This document shows positions 8,723-17,573 of a DNA stretch of 30,933 nucleotides, piece by piece. How positions within the stretch are numbered: the stretch's first letter is position 1; each line of letters begins with the position of its first letter. Below the pieces are notes generated by a model. That model searched no databases, had not been told where the DNA came from, and saw only the letters and a list, made by a program, of their open reading frames with translations. The position numbers and the translations under genes were made by a program. Source of the stretch: Calvatia gigantea (taxonomy: Eukaryota > Basidiomycota > Agaricomycetes > Agaricales > Lycoperdaceae); the NCBI GenBank assembly GCA_025093985.1, contig JACAAK010000041.1, positions 1 to 30,933 on the forward strand, given 5' to 3'.

Positions 8723-10250
8723 TTAAGCAGTACGATAAGTAATATTGACGGTCTTAATTCGGTTTGAATCTAATTCAAGTACTTCAAAGTGAACACCACG
8801 GTAGTCCAATTGAGTTCCAACCTGTACATCACCATGAGTTTTTATCTAGGATTAAACCGGCAACACTAATATAGCCCGCATCTTCTTCAACCAAATCGAT
8901 CATCCCAAGTTCCAGTTCAAGCTGATATAAATCCAGCATGCCTGTCGCCTTCCACGTCTGATCATCAACCTTCACCAAATCAAGTTGCTCATCGGCATCG
9001 GGAAATTCACCAGCAATCGCTTCAAATACGTCAAGCGGTGAAACAAGGCCCTGTACATTACCAAACTCATCGCTCACCAAAACCAATGAACCTTTAGACG
9101 TTCTTAACGTATTAATCGCATCAATGACTTTCATTTTTTCAAAAATGTAAATTGGACGATGACGTTTGATCAAATCTTTCAATTGCTCTTCATCATCTAA
9201 GACATCAAGCAATTCTTTGGCGCGCGCAATACTGATCACTTTATCCAAGCTACCGCGGCACACAGGAAATAAACTGTGCGGCACAGACAGTACCTGTTCA
9301 CGAATTTTCTCAGGTGAATCATCAAGATTGACCCATGAAATTTGACTACGCGGTGTCATGATCGACGCGACTGAACGTTCAGCCAATGTCAGTACACCAC
9401 CAATCATATAACGCTCTTCATCCGCAAAAGTTTCTTGCGCTTGAAGCTGATCAGGGTCTTCAGCTTGGAGCTTGCCACCCATGAGTTTTAAAATAGAATC
9501 CGCAGTACGGTGACGCAGTGGTATTTTCGCTTCATGTTTTGCCGCATTGCGCTCACCAAACTGATTAAAGGCTTCAATCGCAATGGCAACGCCGATACCT
9601 GAATAGATATAACCCTTAGGAATGTGGAAGCCGAAACCTTCCGCAATCAGGCTGATACCAATCAACAGTAAGAAGCTTAAACACAAGATGACCACAGTCG
9701 GATGACGGTTTACAAAAGTCATTAATGGTTTCGACGCCAACAGCATGACCACCATGGCAACGACCATAGCCACCATCATCACATTAATGTTGTCGACCAT
9801 ACCAATCGCGGTAATCACCGAATCCAATGAGAACACCGCGTCAAGGATCACAATCTGTGCCACAACTGCGGTGAAGCCTGCGTAGACTACACTGGTGGTC
9901 AGCTTAACTTCTGGCTTACCTTCAATTTTTTCATGCAATTCGGTAACGGCTTTATAAACTAAGAATAAGCCACCAAATAAAAGAATCAGATCTCGCCCAG
10001 AGAATGTCCAATCTAAGACAGTAATCAGCGGTCGAGTCAACGTGACTAACCAAGTGATGATAAACAGCAAGCCCAAACGCATTAAAAGAGCAAGTGACAG
10101 ACCAATGACACGCGCTTTATCGCGTTGCTCAGGAGGAAGTTTTTCAGCCAAAATGGCAATAAAGACTAGGTTATCAATACCTAAAACAATTTCTAATATA
10201 ATAAGCGTAAGTAAACTTACCCATATTCCCGGATCTAATAAAAATTCCAT
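8723..10250 (-). CDS. TerC-family integral membrane protein with CBS pair and CorC/HlyC domain, one frameshift
   Basis: The N-terminal half is a TerC domain with about seven membrane helices. It contains the acidic membrane motifs [13 protein letters not shown] and [15 protein letters not shown] characteristic of that family (TerC/Alx/MntP relatives). The C-terminal half is cytoplasmic: two CBS motifs (about residues 290-420) and a CorC/HlyC transporter-associated domain. This is the architecture of E. coli YoaE and YegH. Metal ion export, especially manganese, is known for TerC relatives; the substrate here is not shown. The frame breaks in the T5 run at 8839-8843 (one base too many) and would end at 8829. 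Skipping it restores the last 35 or so residues to TAA 8723-8725, for about 508 residues, matching YoaE (518). The long leader is described separately. Confidence 0.9.
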
Positions 10251-10789
10251 TATTTCATTACTCCAGAATTATGTTTCTGTTTTAAAAGCATAGACCTGCA
10301 CGGCGACGGATCCATATTTGTGACCTGTTCAACTAAAGATGAAATAATTATGCCTGAGATGTTTGGCTTGTAATAATTTTTTATGGTTTTTAACAAAATT
10401 TTAATATTCGACCACTTATTATGCAAAAAATACATAAAAATATCGAAATCTCTGTTCGAAATTTTGTCACTTAATGCCAATTATCGCATTCAATAAAGAT
10501 TAGACGCGGCGGTCACTTTTTAGTTTTTCTAATTAAACGCACCTTAAAACAAACAGCAAACAATTGTTTTTATTAAATTATTTATTTTAATAATAATTAA
10601 AAAACATCAATTTACTACATTTATGGCTCCTATGAATGACACTTTTTGTTAAAAACGCTAGTTCACAAATCCATTTTTTTCACTAAAATGAAACACGACC
10701 AGCATTATTGTAAAATTGGTCAGTTACTCGAACCAAGGATGCACGGATTGATAGTCCGATCAAAATAATCGAAGACAGGATTCATCGCT
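10251..10789. other. Long divergent intergenic region, terC-family gene / 105-residue gene
   Basis: These 539 bases are strongly AT-rich. A 76-codon minus-strand frame (10250-10480) touches the terC-family start, but its composition does not look like protein and I reject it. The terC-side leader contains CAGGTC twice, 29 bases apart on the minus strand, inside a GC-richer patch (about 10298-10335). I could not fit the manganese (yybP-ykoY) riboswitch consensus, although that element precedes some TerC-family genes elsewhere. On the right, TTCACA (10662-10667) and TAAAAT (10684-10689), 16 bases apart, could be the promoter of the 105-residue gene. Its leader has a small CGGA...TCCG hairpin near 10744-10758. 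Confidence 0.5.
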
Positions 10790-11107
10790 ATGAACAATGA
10801 AAAAGCATTGACCTTCAATAAGACGTCAAAAATGCTTGCTAATACTAGCTATGAAGGCACATATCTGCATTTAGACTCCTCATTTGATCAGCATCAAGTT
10901 AAAGTTGTGGTTTCGCATAATAACCAAAAGTTTGAAATGCACTTGCCTATCGTTCTACAGGACGGTGTTCCCTTGGCTAAACTCTCTTTAGATTCTCACC
11001 AGAATGCTGAAGTCGAAGATGAAGTTGTACAATTTGCACAAAGTATTGTGAGCTTCCATCAAGATAAAGACGGCTATACCCTGTCTCTTCTAAACAGCCA
11101 CGCTTAA
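10790..11107 (+). CDS. Hypothetical protein (105 residues)
   Basis: I do not recognise this protein. It has 105 residues, is slightly acidic, has no signal peptide, membrane span or Cys, and reads as mainly beta structure (TYLHLDSSF, VKVVVSH, FEMHLPIVL, YTLSLL), with an acidic helix (EVEDEVVQFAQSIVSFHQ). AGGA at 10777-10780 is well placed for ATG 10790. A leader of roughly 90-100 bases precedes it, depending on the promoter used. No terminator is obvious before the MarR gene 153 bases downstream, so read-through is possible. The codon and residue composition are ordinary for the region and support a real gene. Function unknown. Confidence 0.72.
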   Translation: MNNEKALTFNKTSKMLANTSYEGTYLHLDSSFDQHQVKVVVSHNNQKFEMHLPIVLQDGVPLAKLSLDSHQNAEVEDEVVQFAQSIVSFHQDKDGYTLSLLNSHA

Positions 11108-11199
11108 CTTTTCTTGATTACTGGCCAAGGTTATCCTTTAACAGATTTCCTTTATGATGATAAATCCAGTAATTTTGTATTGATAAGTGTATGAGTGTT

Positions 11200-11212
11200 C
11201 ACATAAAATGTG
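11200..11212. promoter_or_regulatory. Candidate operator upstream of the MarR-family gene
   Basis: A perfect CACAT-AAA-ATGTG inverted repeat lies 48-61 bases before the MarR start. GTGTTCA also occurs twice, at 11195-11201 and 11210-11216, 15 bases apart. MarR proteins usually bind short palindromes in their own promoter, so this fits autoregulation, but that is inference. Confidence 0.35.
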
Positions 11213-11260
11213 TTCAAATGATCTATAAAATAAAAATACGATTCACGGGGAATCCGTCAC

Positions 11261-11725
11261 ATGACCAAAAAGTACAGTAAGTTCCTACCAGGTTCTGAAG
11301 ATTTTTCTTTAGAAAGTTTTCCATTTTACTGGGTAACACAAGTACATGCACAGTATGTACTCAATGTCGATCACGCTTTAAAAAAGTATGGTTTAGATAA
11401 CTCACGTCGTCGTATTTTACTGGCTCTAGACTCAAAGCCACATGCCAGTGTTTCTGATTTATCTGACATGGTGGTCTCTAAAATGTCGACAACCACCAAA
11501 ATTGTTTATCGCTTAAAGGATGAAGGATTAGTTGAAACTTATTCTTGTGAAGATGATGCACGTATCACCCGTGTTCTTCTCACCGAAAAAGGTGTTGAAA
11601 TGACCAATAAGATTAATGATCTCACCAGTGTTGTACTTGAGCAATCATTTGAAGGCTTAACACCTTTGCAAATTGAAAAAATGATGGAAAGCTTAAAACA
11701 CGTGTTTAAAAATTTAGCTCGCTAA
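11261..11725 (+). CDS. MarR-family transcriptional regulator
   Basis: This 154-residue winged-helix regulator has N-terminal dimerisation helices (about 20-50), then RRRILLALDSKPHASVSDLSDMV (seen at its ends RRRILLAL and SDLSDMV) as the start of the helix-turn-helix. The recognition helix is SKMSTTTKIVYRLKDEGLV. The wing carries the conserved acidic-Asp-Ala-Arg signature (CEDDARITRVLLTEKG). MarR proteins bind DNA as dimers and usually release it on binding a small phenolic or similar ligand, or on Cys oxidation; the ligand here is unknown. A GGGG ribosome-like stretch lies about 10 bases before the ATG. No target gene is adjacent in the same orientation, so the regulon is not evident. It converges with the SRAP gene, with only five bases between stop codons. 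Confidence 0.92.
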   Translation: MTKKYSKFLPGSEDFSLESFPFYWVTQVHAQYVLNVDHALKKYGLDNSRRRILLALDSKPHASVSDLSDMVVSKMSTTTKIVYRLKDEGLVETYSCEDDARITRVLLTEKGVEMTNKINDLTSVVLEQSFEGLTPLQIEKMMESLKHVFKNLAR

Positions 11726-11730
11726 ACCGT

Positions 11731-12393
11731 TTAAAAGTCGAAAAAGTTGAGTTGGGGACTCACTTTTTCGACTTTTATTTTCGGCACATGTGAACATTCA
11801 AACTCTTCAACAGGAAAGCCTTGTACAAAGGATTGAATATTTGGTGATTTCCAACTGAGCCACTCCTCTAAGCGTTCATGTGGAATCACGATCACTGAGC
11901 GTTTCACATTCCCCGGCTCATGAAACTCCCGCATCATTGGGTGGTCTATAGCATCCATTGTAAGCATGGTGGCTGAACGGACTACCTCGCCTGCTATACG
12001 ACAGATTTCATAAAGTGCAGCAACAAAAATAACCTGTCCATCCGGTCGTCTAACACCCCATCTCTGCGGCTTTTGTTCTATATATTTTGACTCATAAAAT
12101 TCAAAAACTGGGATCACCCCAAACTGGTATTTTAAAGTGGCTTCAATAAAACTGGCCTTTTGCAGAAGTGTCTCACTTCGAGCATTATAGGTTTTGCTTG
12201 CAATACTCTTATCTTCTGCCCATTTTGGTATTAATCCAAAATGCACCTTACGCCACTCAAAACCTAAATTTGATTTGAACAATAAAGGCAGCTCATAACC
12301 AGGATAGACTTCTTCGACATAATCAAACGGAATTTCAGGTAGACCAAACTGTTGTACTTGAGCAAGGGTTAGAGGTTTAAAATTAGCGCACAT
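11731..12393 (-). CDS. SRAP-domain protein (YedK/HMCES family, abasic-site crosslinking)
   Basis: This 220-residue protein belongs to the SOS response-associated peptidase family. Members of the family (E. coli YedK, human HMCES) form a covalent link between the N-terminal Cys and abasic sites in single-stranded DNA and so protect them. The key residues are present: Cys2 directly after the initiator Met (exposed once Met is removed), Asn70 in NARSE, Glu101 in the FEFYE segment (YedK Glu105), and a His in the HPMMREFH stretch, most likely His158. The length matches the family (YedK 222). The product is cytoplasmic. The gene stands alone on the minus strand. I see no clear LexA-like box upstream; Acinetobacter lacks a typical LexA system. 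The 3' end of the coding sequence doubles as a terminator hairpin. Confidence 0.93.
   Translation of the reverse strand: MCANFKPLTLAQVQQFGLPEIPFDYVEEVYPGYELPLLFKSNLGFEWRKVHFGLIPKWAEDKSIASKTYNARSETLLQKASFIEATLKYQFGVIPVFEFYESKYIEQKPQRWGVRRPDGQVIFVAALYEICRIAGEVVRSATMLTMDAIDHPMMREFHEPGNVKRSVIVIPHERLEEWLSWKSPNIQSFVQGFPVEEFECSHVPKIKVEKVSPQLNFFDF
11733..11776 (+). terminator. Terminator hairpin of the MarR gene, embedded in the SRAP coding sequence
   Basis: AAAAGTCGAAAAAGT and ACTTTTTCGACTTTT form 15 perfect pairs. They continue after a one-base bulge with GAGT/ACTC, around a 4-base loop. TTTTATTTTC follows on the plus strand. It starts eight bases after the MarR stop and overlaps the last 15 codons of the convergent SRAP gene. 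Confidence 0.85.
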
Positions 12394-12616
12394 GGATTTT
12401 CATCCAACTTGATGGTTAACAATAGTATGACGAGCTTTATATAATGAATTGTATAAGGCTTTTATCCGCAGCGTCTAGCTGAAATACTTGTTTAGCCCTA
12501 CGCTTAAACCCATTCATAGCTCTAAGCAAGCGCCAATCTATAGATCACTATTACCCAAAATTAAATCAGTCTTATTGTTTTCCTCCATAGACATAGTGCG
12601 ACTTATTTCAGCCAAT

Positions 12617-12643
12617 AAAAAAAGCCTCCGAAGAGGCTTTTTT
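12617..12643. terminator. Terminator downstream of glcB
   Basis: AAAAAAAGCCTC and GAGGCTTTTTT pair around a 4-base loop, read as C(UUCG)G on the minus strand. It lies 12 bases after the glcB stop. Flanking A and T runs allow use in both directions. Confidence 0.88.
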
Positions 12644-12654
12644 AGCTTTACAGA

Positions 12655-14817
12655 TTAGTCACCTGTATAACCTTTTAACTTCAAACGTGCAGCATGCAGA
12701 AGTGGCTCTGTATAACCTGATGGCTGCTCACCACCTTTAAACACAAGATCATAAGCTGCTTTGTATGCATAACCATCGAAGTTTGGCGCCATAGGGGTGT
12801 AAAGCGGATCGTTTGCGTTTTGCTCATCTACGATTTTCGCCATACGCTGCATCACTTCTTCAACTTGCGCTGCAGATACAATGCCATGACGCAACCAGTT
12901 TGCAACGTGTTGAGATGAAATACGTAAAGTTGCACGATCTTCCATTAAACCCACGTTGTTGATGTCTGGAACTTTCGAACAACCTACACCCAAGTCAACC
13001 CAGCGTACAACATAACCCAAGATCCCTTGAAGGTTATTTTCAAGCTCTTTGGTTTTCTCTTCTTCAGTCCAGTTGGTATCTGTTGCTAAAGGCGGTGTTA
13101 ACAAATCATCTAAAGATAAAGGCTGAGTATTCAATAATTCTTTTTGACGCTCAGACACGTTGCACTGGTGGTAGTGAATCGCGTGAATGACAGCACCAGA
13201 TGGAGATGGAACCCATGCACAGCTTGCGCCCGCTTCTGGATGTTCAATCTTGGTTTTATACATGTCTAAAAGCATATCTGGTTTTGGCCACATGCCTTTA
13301 CCAATTTGTGCTTTACCACGTAAGCCCGCTTGAAGACCGATCATCACGTTACGGTTTTCATATGCTGGGAACCAAATTTGTGATTTCACTTCGCCCTTAC
13401 GAACGAATGGACCTGCTTCCATAAAGGTATGGATTTCATCACCTGTACGGTCCATAAAACCTGTATTAATGAAGATCGTACGGTCTTTCGCTTGCGCAAT
13501 ACAGTTTTTCAAGTTTACAGAAGTACGACGCTCTTCATCCATGATACCGATTTTTAAAGTTTTTGCAGGCAGGCCAAGCGCTTGTTCTGAACGCTCAAAC
13601 AACTCAACAGCAAACGCAACTTCTTCAGGACCATGCATTTTTGGTTTTACGATGTACATTGAACCTTTACGAGAGTTCTTGTTTTCGTTTTCACCTTTAA
13701 TGTCTGCAAAAGACAATAGCGGAGTGATTAATGCATCCATGATACCTTCGTAGATTTCAGCACCATCTACAAGAATCGCAGGGTTGGTCATAAGATGACC
13801 CACGTTACGAAGAAGCATCAATGAACGGCCATGAAGTTTCGTTTCACCACCGATCAAGTTTTTGTGTGTACGGTCTTTATTCAAAGTACGCGTAACAGTT
13901 TTACCATTTTTCTCGATAGACTCTGAAAGTGTACCCTTCATCAAACCTAACCAGTTACGGTAGCCTTCAACTTTCTCTTCTGCATCTACAGCAGCGATCG
14001 AATCTTCTAAGTCTTGAATTGTGGTTAAAGCAGACTCAAGTACTAAATCTTTTACGCCAGCCGCATCTGTTTTACCAATTGGGCTGTTTGCATCAACTTC
14101 AATCACAACGTGTAGGCCGTTGTTTAAAAGTACGATTTCTGTTGGAGCAGATTCTTCGCCATTGAAACCAACAAATTGTGCTTCTTTATCCAAAGTCGAT
14201 GTCGAACCGTCTTTTAACGTCACAACTAGCTTTTTGCCTTCAACTGCATATTTTGTCGCATCAGCATGCGAACCATTCGCTAATGGGAAGGTTTCATTTA
14301 AGAAGTTTTTAGCAAATGCAATAACTTTGTCGCCACGCACAGGGTTATAGCCTTTACCTTTTTCCGCGCCACCGTCTTCTGGGATCACATCAAAACCGTA
14401 AAGTGCGTCGTATAAAGAGCCCCAACGTGCGTTTGCAGCATTTAAGCAGTAACGTGCATTACGCACAGGTACTACCAATTGCGCACCAGCCAATAATGCG
14501 ATTTCTTCATCTACATTTTCTGTGCTGATTTGGAAATCTTCTACTTCTGGTACTAAGTAGCCAATTTCAGTAAGGAAAGCTTTGTAAGCTCCAAGTTCAA
14601 ATTTGTTGTTGCGGTGCCATTCATCGATCTTCGCTTGAATGTCGTCACGCTTAGCCAATAGTGCTTTGTTCTTTGGGCTAAGATCGACAACGACTTGTTC
14701 AAAGTTTTTCCAGTAAGTTTCACTGTCCAAACCTGAACCTGGAAGTGCTTCATTTTCGATGAAATCGTAAAGTTCTTTAGCAATCGCTAACTTGCCTTTT
14801 TGAATACGTGCAGTCAT
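12655..14817 (-). CDS. glcB: Malate synthase G
   Basis: This enzyme condenses glyoxylate with acetyl-CoA to malate, the second step of the glyoxylate shunt, needed for growth on acetate, alkanes or fatty acids. The 720-residue protein matches isoform G (E. coli 723). Visible markers are the [17 protein letters not shown] segment with the active-site Arg, the metal-binding region [14 protein letters not shown] and [16 protein letters not shown], and the [17 protein letters not shown] and [13 protein letters not shown] segments near the C-terminus with the catalytic-side Asp. Unlike many neighbours, the frame is intact over more than 2 kb. ATG 14817 follows AGGAAAG at a good distance. Isocitrate lyase is not in this window. 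A TATACT at 14858-14863 on the minus strand is a possible -10, with no clear -35. Confidence 0.97.
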   Translation of the reverse strand: MTARIQKGKLAIAKELYDFIENEALPGSGLDSETYWKNFEQVVVDLSPKNKALLAKRDDIQAKIDEWHRNNKFELGAYKAFLTEIGYLVPEVEDFQISTENVDEEIALLAGAQLVVPVRNARYCLNAANARWGSLYDALYGFDVIPEDGGAEKGKGYNPVRGDKVIAFAKNFLNETFPLANGSHADATKYAVEGKKLVVTLKDGSTSTLDKEAQFVGFNGEESAPTEIVLLNNGLHVVIEVDANSPIGKTDAAGVKDLVLESALTTIQDLEDSIAAVDAEEKVEGYRNWLGLMKGTLSESIEKNGKTVTRTLNKDRTHKNLIGGETKLHGRSLMLLRNVGHLMTNPAILVDGAEIYEGIMDALITPLLSFADIKGENENKNSRKGSMYIVKPKMHGPEEVAFAVELFERSEQALGLPAKTLKIGIMDEERRTSVNLKNCIAQAKDRTIFINTGFMDRTGDEIHTFMEAGPFVRKGEVKSQIWFPAYENRNVMIGLQAGLRGKAQIGKGMWPKPDMLLDMYKTKIEHPEAGASCAWVPSPSGAVIHAIHYHQCNVSERQKELLNTQPLSLDDLLTPPLATDTNWTEEEKTKELENNLQGILGYVVRWVDLGVGCSKVPDINNVGLMEDRATLRISSQHVANWLRHGIVSAAQVEEVMQRMAKIVDEQNANDPLYTPMAPNFDGYAYKAAYDLVFKGGEQPSGYTEPLLHAARLKLKGYTGD

Positions 14818-15179
14818 TGTCTTTCCTGATATTGCTACTTTTTATACAAGAGATTCTAGTATACCGATTTAAACTTGGCTGAATAGTAATATCACCGTGC
14901 GAAATAGTGATCATTTTTTATTTAATAAAGTATACAAACTACCAAATAAAATACTGCTCAAGGCACAAGCATTATCAATTTACAAAATGCTCTTTAGTAG
15001 TTTATTAAGTTTTTGAAATGCCGAAATTAGACTTAAGTGCAGTTTTGTATGTTTATTACACTTAAAACCAATATTCTCCCTATTTTCAATCCTGATTAAG
15101 CCATGATTATTCAAAAAAGTCGATAAATTAATCGATGAAAATGCACATAAAAAAAGCACCCTTTTGGGTGCTTATATTT
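14818..15179. other. Intergenic region between glcB and zapE
   Basis: These 362 AT-rich bases hold no coding frame I would defend. They contain the glcB start region on the left and the zapE terminator at the right end. A perfect TCGAT-AAATTA-ATCGA repeat lies at 15120-15135. No other signal is recognised. Confidence 0.5.
15149..15172 (-). terminator. Terminator downstream of zapE
   Basis: The stem AGCACCC/GGGTGCT (15155-15161 with 15166-15172) has a TTTT loop. The A run at 15149-15154 becomes a U run on the minus strand. It lies eight bases after the zapE stop. Confidence 0.85.
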
Positions 15180-16330
15180 TTAAATTTCTTCTTGTTGTTT
15201 ACTTGCTTCAGCTTGTATTTGTCGATGCGCTTCATTTAAGTAATCATCTGATTGCATTTCCAATAAACGTGAACGCGTGCGTTCAATTTCAAAGGCTAAT
15301 TTATCACCAGAGTACAAATCGATAATTGTATCTTCTGAGGTTAAAATCAGTTTTACCCCACGGTCATAAAATTCATCGACCAGATAAATAAAACGACGTG
15401 TCCCTTCAGAAAGATAATCGGTCAAATGCGGAACATTACTCACCAACACCGTATTATAAATATTTGCAATTTCGATAAAGTCAGCAGGACTACGTGGTTT
15501 TAAACACAGCTCTGAATACTCACACCATAAAACATCTTCAGTATGCCCAACCGTTTCTACAATACGATTATTAATAATAATCGGTTCATCTGAAATGGTT
15601 GAGTTTGTGTCAATGCGCTAAAACGCTGTGCGATCCAACGTTGGTGCTCATGTGTTAAAGGAGATTTAAAGAGTTGCGCTTGTTTTAAAACACGTAAACG
15701 GTAGTCCACGCCTGCATCTACATTTAAAATCACACACTGCTGTTTCACCATTTCAATGGTTGGAATGAAACGATCGCGGTGAATGCCGTTTTTATATAAA
15801 CCATCTGGCGCAATGTTTGAGGTTGCCACCAAGGTAATGCCACGAGCAAAAAGCTTTTGGAACAAATCACTAAGAATCATGGCATCCGTCACATTCGAGA
15901 CGAAGAACTCATCGAAACAAATAACAACTGCTTCTTTATAAATTTGATCCGCAACCGCATCTAAAGGGTTACGCTGACCTGAAAGCTTGTTGAGCTCACG
16001 ATGTACATGTTGCATGAAATGGTGAAAGTGCATCCGTGTTTTACGACGAAATGGAATTGAGTCATAAAACTGATCCATCAACCATGTTTTACCACGGCCT
16101 ACACCACCCCACATATATACACCACGTGGAGAAGTTTGACGGCGGAAACGACGGAATGCTTTTTTAGATGCCTTAAAACGTTGAATTAATTCATGCCAAA
16201 CGCGATCCAACTCATGAACGGCCTGAGCTTGTGCCTCATCAGACATGAACTGCCCGGAGGCTAAGGCTTGCGCATAGCGCTCTGCAGGAGATAAAGGACT
16301 GAATGCGGTAGGTGAATTAAAATCTGACAT
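15180..16330 (-). CDS. zapE: Cell division protein ZapE (AFG1-like ATPase), one frameshift
   Basis: ZapE is an AAA-type ATPase that associates with the FtsZ ring in E. coli. The Walker A motif is GGVGRGKT (about residues 66-73), and Walker B is VICFDEFFV with the following sensor region ATSN. An AFG1-type MHFHHFMQHVH segment lies between them. The frame breaks at about 15596, where one T seems to be missing; translation then runs to a false stop at 15557. Supplying it restores the C-terminal third, including GTRRFIYLVDEFYDRGVKL, to the stop at 15180. The total is about 383 residues against 375 in E. coli, so the gene is otherwise complete. ATG 16330 opens MSDFNSP. The gene appears monocistronic, with its own terminator. 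Confidence 0.93.
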
Positions 16331-16415
16331 ATCATTTAATACTGTTTTTAGGCTATATCAATTATAGCGGAGTGGAAAAGTTAATATATAACACTTTGGC
16401 ATAATTATGCTTAGG

Positions 16416-17424
16416 CTATTTCCCATATTGTCGTGGACTGTAACCAAACCACCGTTTAAATGCATGATTAAAGGCTGCAGGCTCCGAGTAACCCAATAAC
16501 TCTGCAATCATTTCAATGGAATATTCCTGATATTCCATTAAATGTAGTGCACGGTCTTTCATTAATTGCTCACGAATTTGCTTATAACTGCTATTTAACT
16601 GTTGCAACTGATGTCTTAAGGTTCGCTCTGGCAAATTCAACGCTTGCGCGGTTTCAGCCATGGTCGGCAGTAAACCTCGTTGCAACTCCAAATAATCTTG
16701 TACACGTTGAATCAGACTCGGTTGCTCTGCCGTTTCTTCCAAACGTTGTAATTCCGCCTGACATTTGCCTGCATAAACGTTAAATGTCATCAAATCTGCT
16801 GAAGGAATTGGTACATTTAAAACCCATTCATCAAACCAAAATTCAGCTTGCTGCGTGCCAAAACTCACTTGTTGACCATAAACCTGCTGATAGAGCGCCA
16901 GTTTTTTCGCATCTTCAGGTCGTGCAACAGGTAAAGTAATTCGAATCTCAGGCATCTCCAGCCCAATCATCTTATAAATATCTTGTAAAAACTTATAGGT
17001 TCCCGCTATTTCAGAATGTGCACGCAACTGTCCCACAGGGGTTTGCAAGTCTCTCGGTAGATAACATAGTGCAACTTGATCATTTTGTTTTTTTCAACCC
17101 CAATAAGCCACTCAAATGCGTCAAACTTTGATAGCGAATACCCTGTTCTAACGCGGTATGTGTCGTTGGACTGGTCATCAATAACATCAGTAAAGGGCCA
17201 TATCCTGCCAAGACATAATGCTGACCAATGAACAAGCCTTGCTCAGGCTCAATATCCTCTGCAATGATTTTCAAAATATCCCACTCTAGAGCAGGATGAA
17301 TGATCGCATTCGGATCAAGCGACTCCACACGTAGGCCAATGCTTTGTAACTTTTGATCGACTGCGACTCCTGCTTTACGCATTCCTTGAATCAAATACAT
17401 CAAGCCAAGTACAGAACGTTTCAT
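16416..17424 (-). CDS. AraC-family transcriptional regulator, one frameshift
   Basis: The C-terminal 90 residues are an AraC DNA-binding domain with two helix-turn-helix motifs: TAQALNLPERTLRHQL, and the signature IAELLGYSEPAAFNHAFKRW ending YSPRQYGK. The N-terminal 220 or so residues resemble the Arabinose_bd domain of OruR/ArgR-like regulators, which senses a small molecule. The frame breaks in the T7 run at 17088-17094 (one base too many). Skipping it gives about 335 residues, the usual family length. ATG 17424 is preferred over an upstream TTG at 17430; neither has a good ribosome site. The gene is divergent from the monooxygenase across 149 bases, the classic arrangement for a regulator of its neighbour, so it may control the monooxygenase and lysO. 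The inducer is unknown. Confidence 0.9.
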
Positions 17425-17573
17425 AATCAATTAAAAGCAAAATATTGGCCTATGTTTTACTACAGCCACCTAGCGTACAACAATTGCCGAATCTATCAAT
17501 TTTCTTGTCAGGGCTATCATAGACCTTCTGGATAGTTGCTCTACAATTAAGTAAAACAAAAAGGAAAAAACAA

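Noticed and set aside
10298..10335. Possible manganese (yybP-ykoY) riboswitch before the terC-family gene
   Set aside because: I could not find the conserved loop sequences by eye; the paired CAGGTC copies alone are not enough.
10250..10480. A 76-codon minus-strand frame ending on the terC-family start codon
   Set aside because: It lies in very AT-rich leader DNA, is rich in Lys, Asn and Ile as expected of random AT sequence, and has no ribosome site. It is more likely leader RNA.
12394..12654. Possible SOS operator before the SRAP gene
   Set aside because: No CTGT-N8-ACAG-like site is visible, and Acinetobacter lacks a typical LexA system.
13200..14350. Plus-strand frames of 74-109 codons opposite glcB
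   Set aside because: They are antisense shadows of an intact conserved gene, without ribosome sites.
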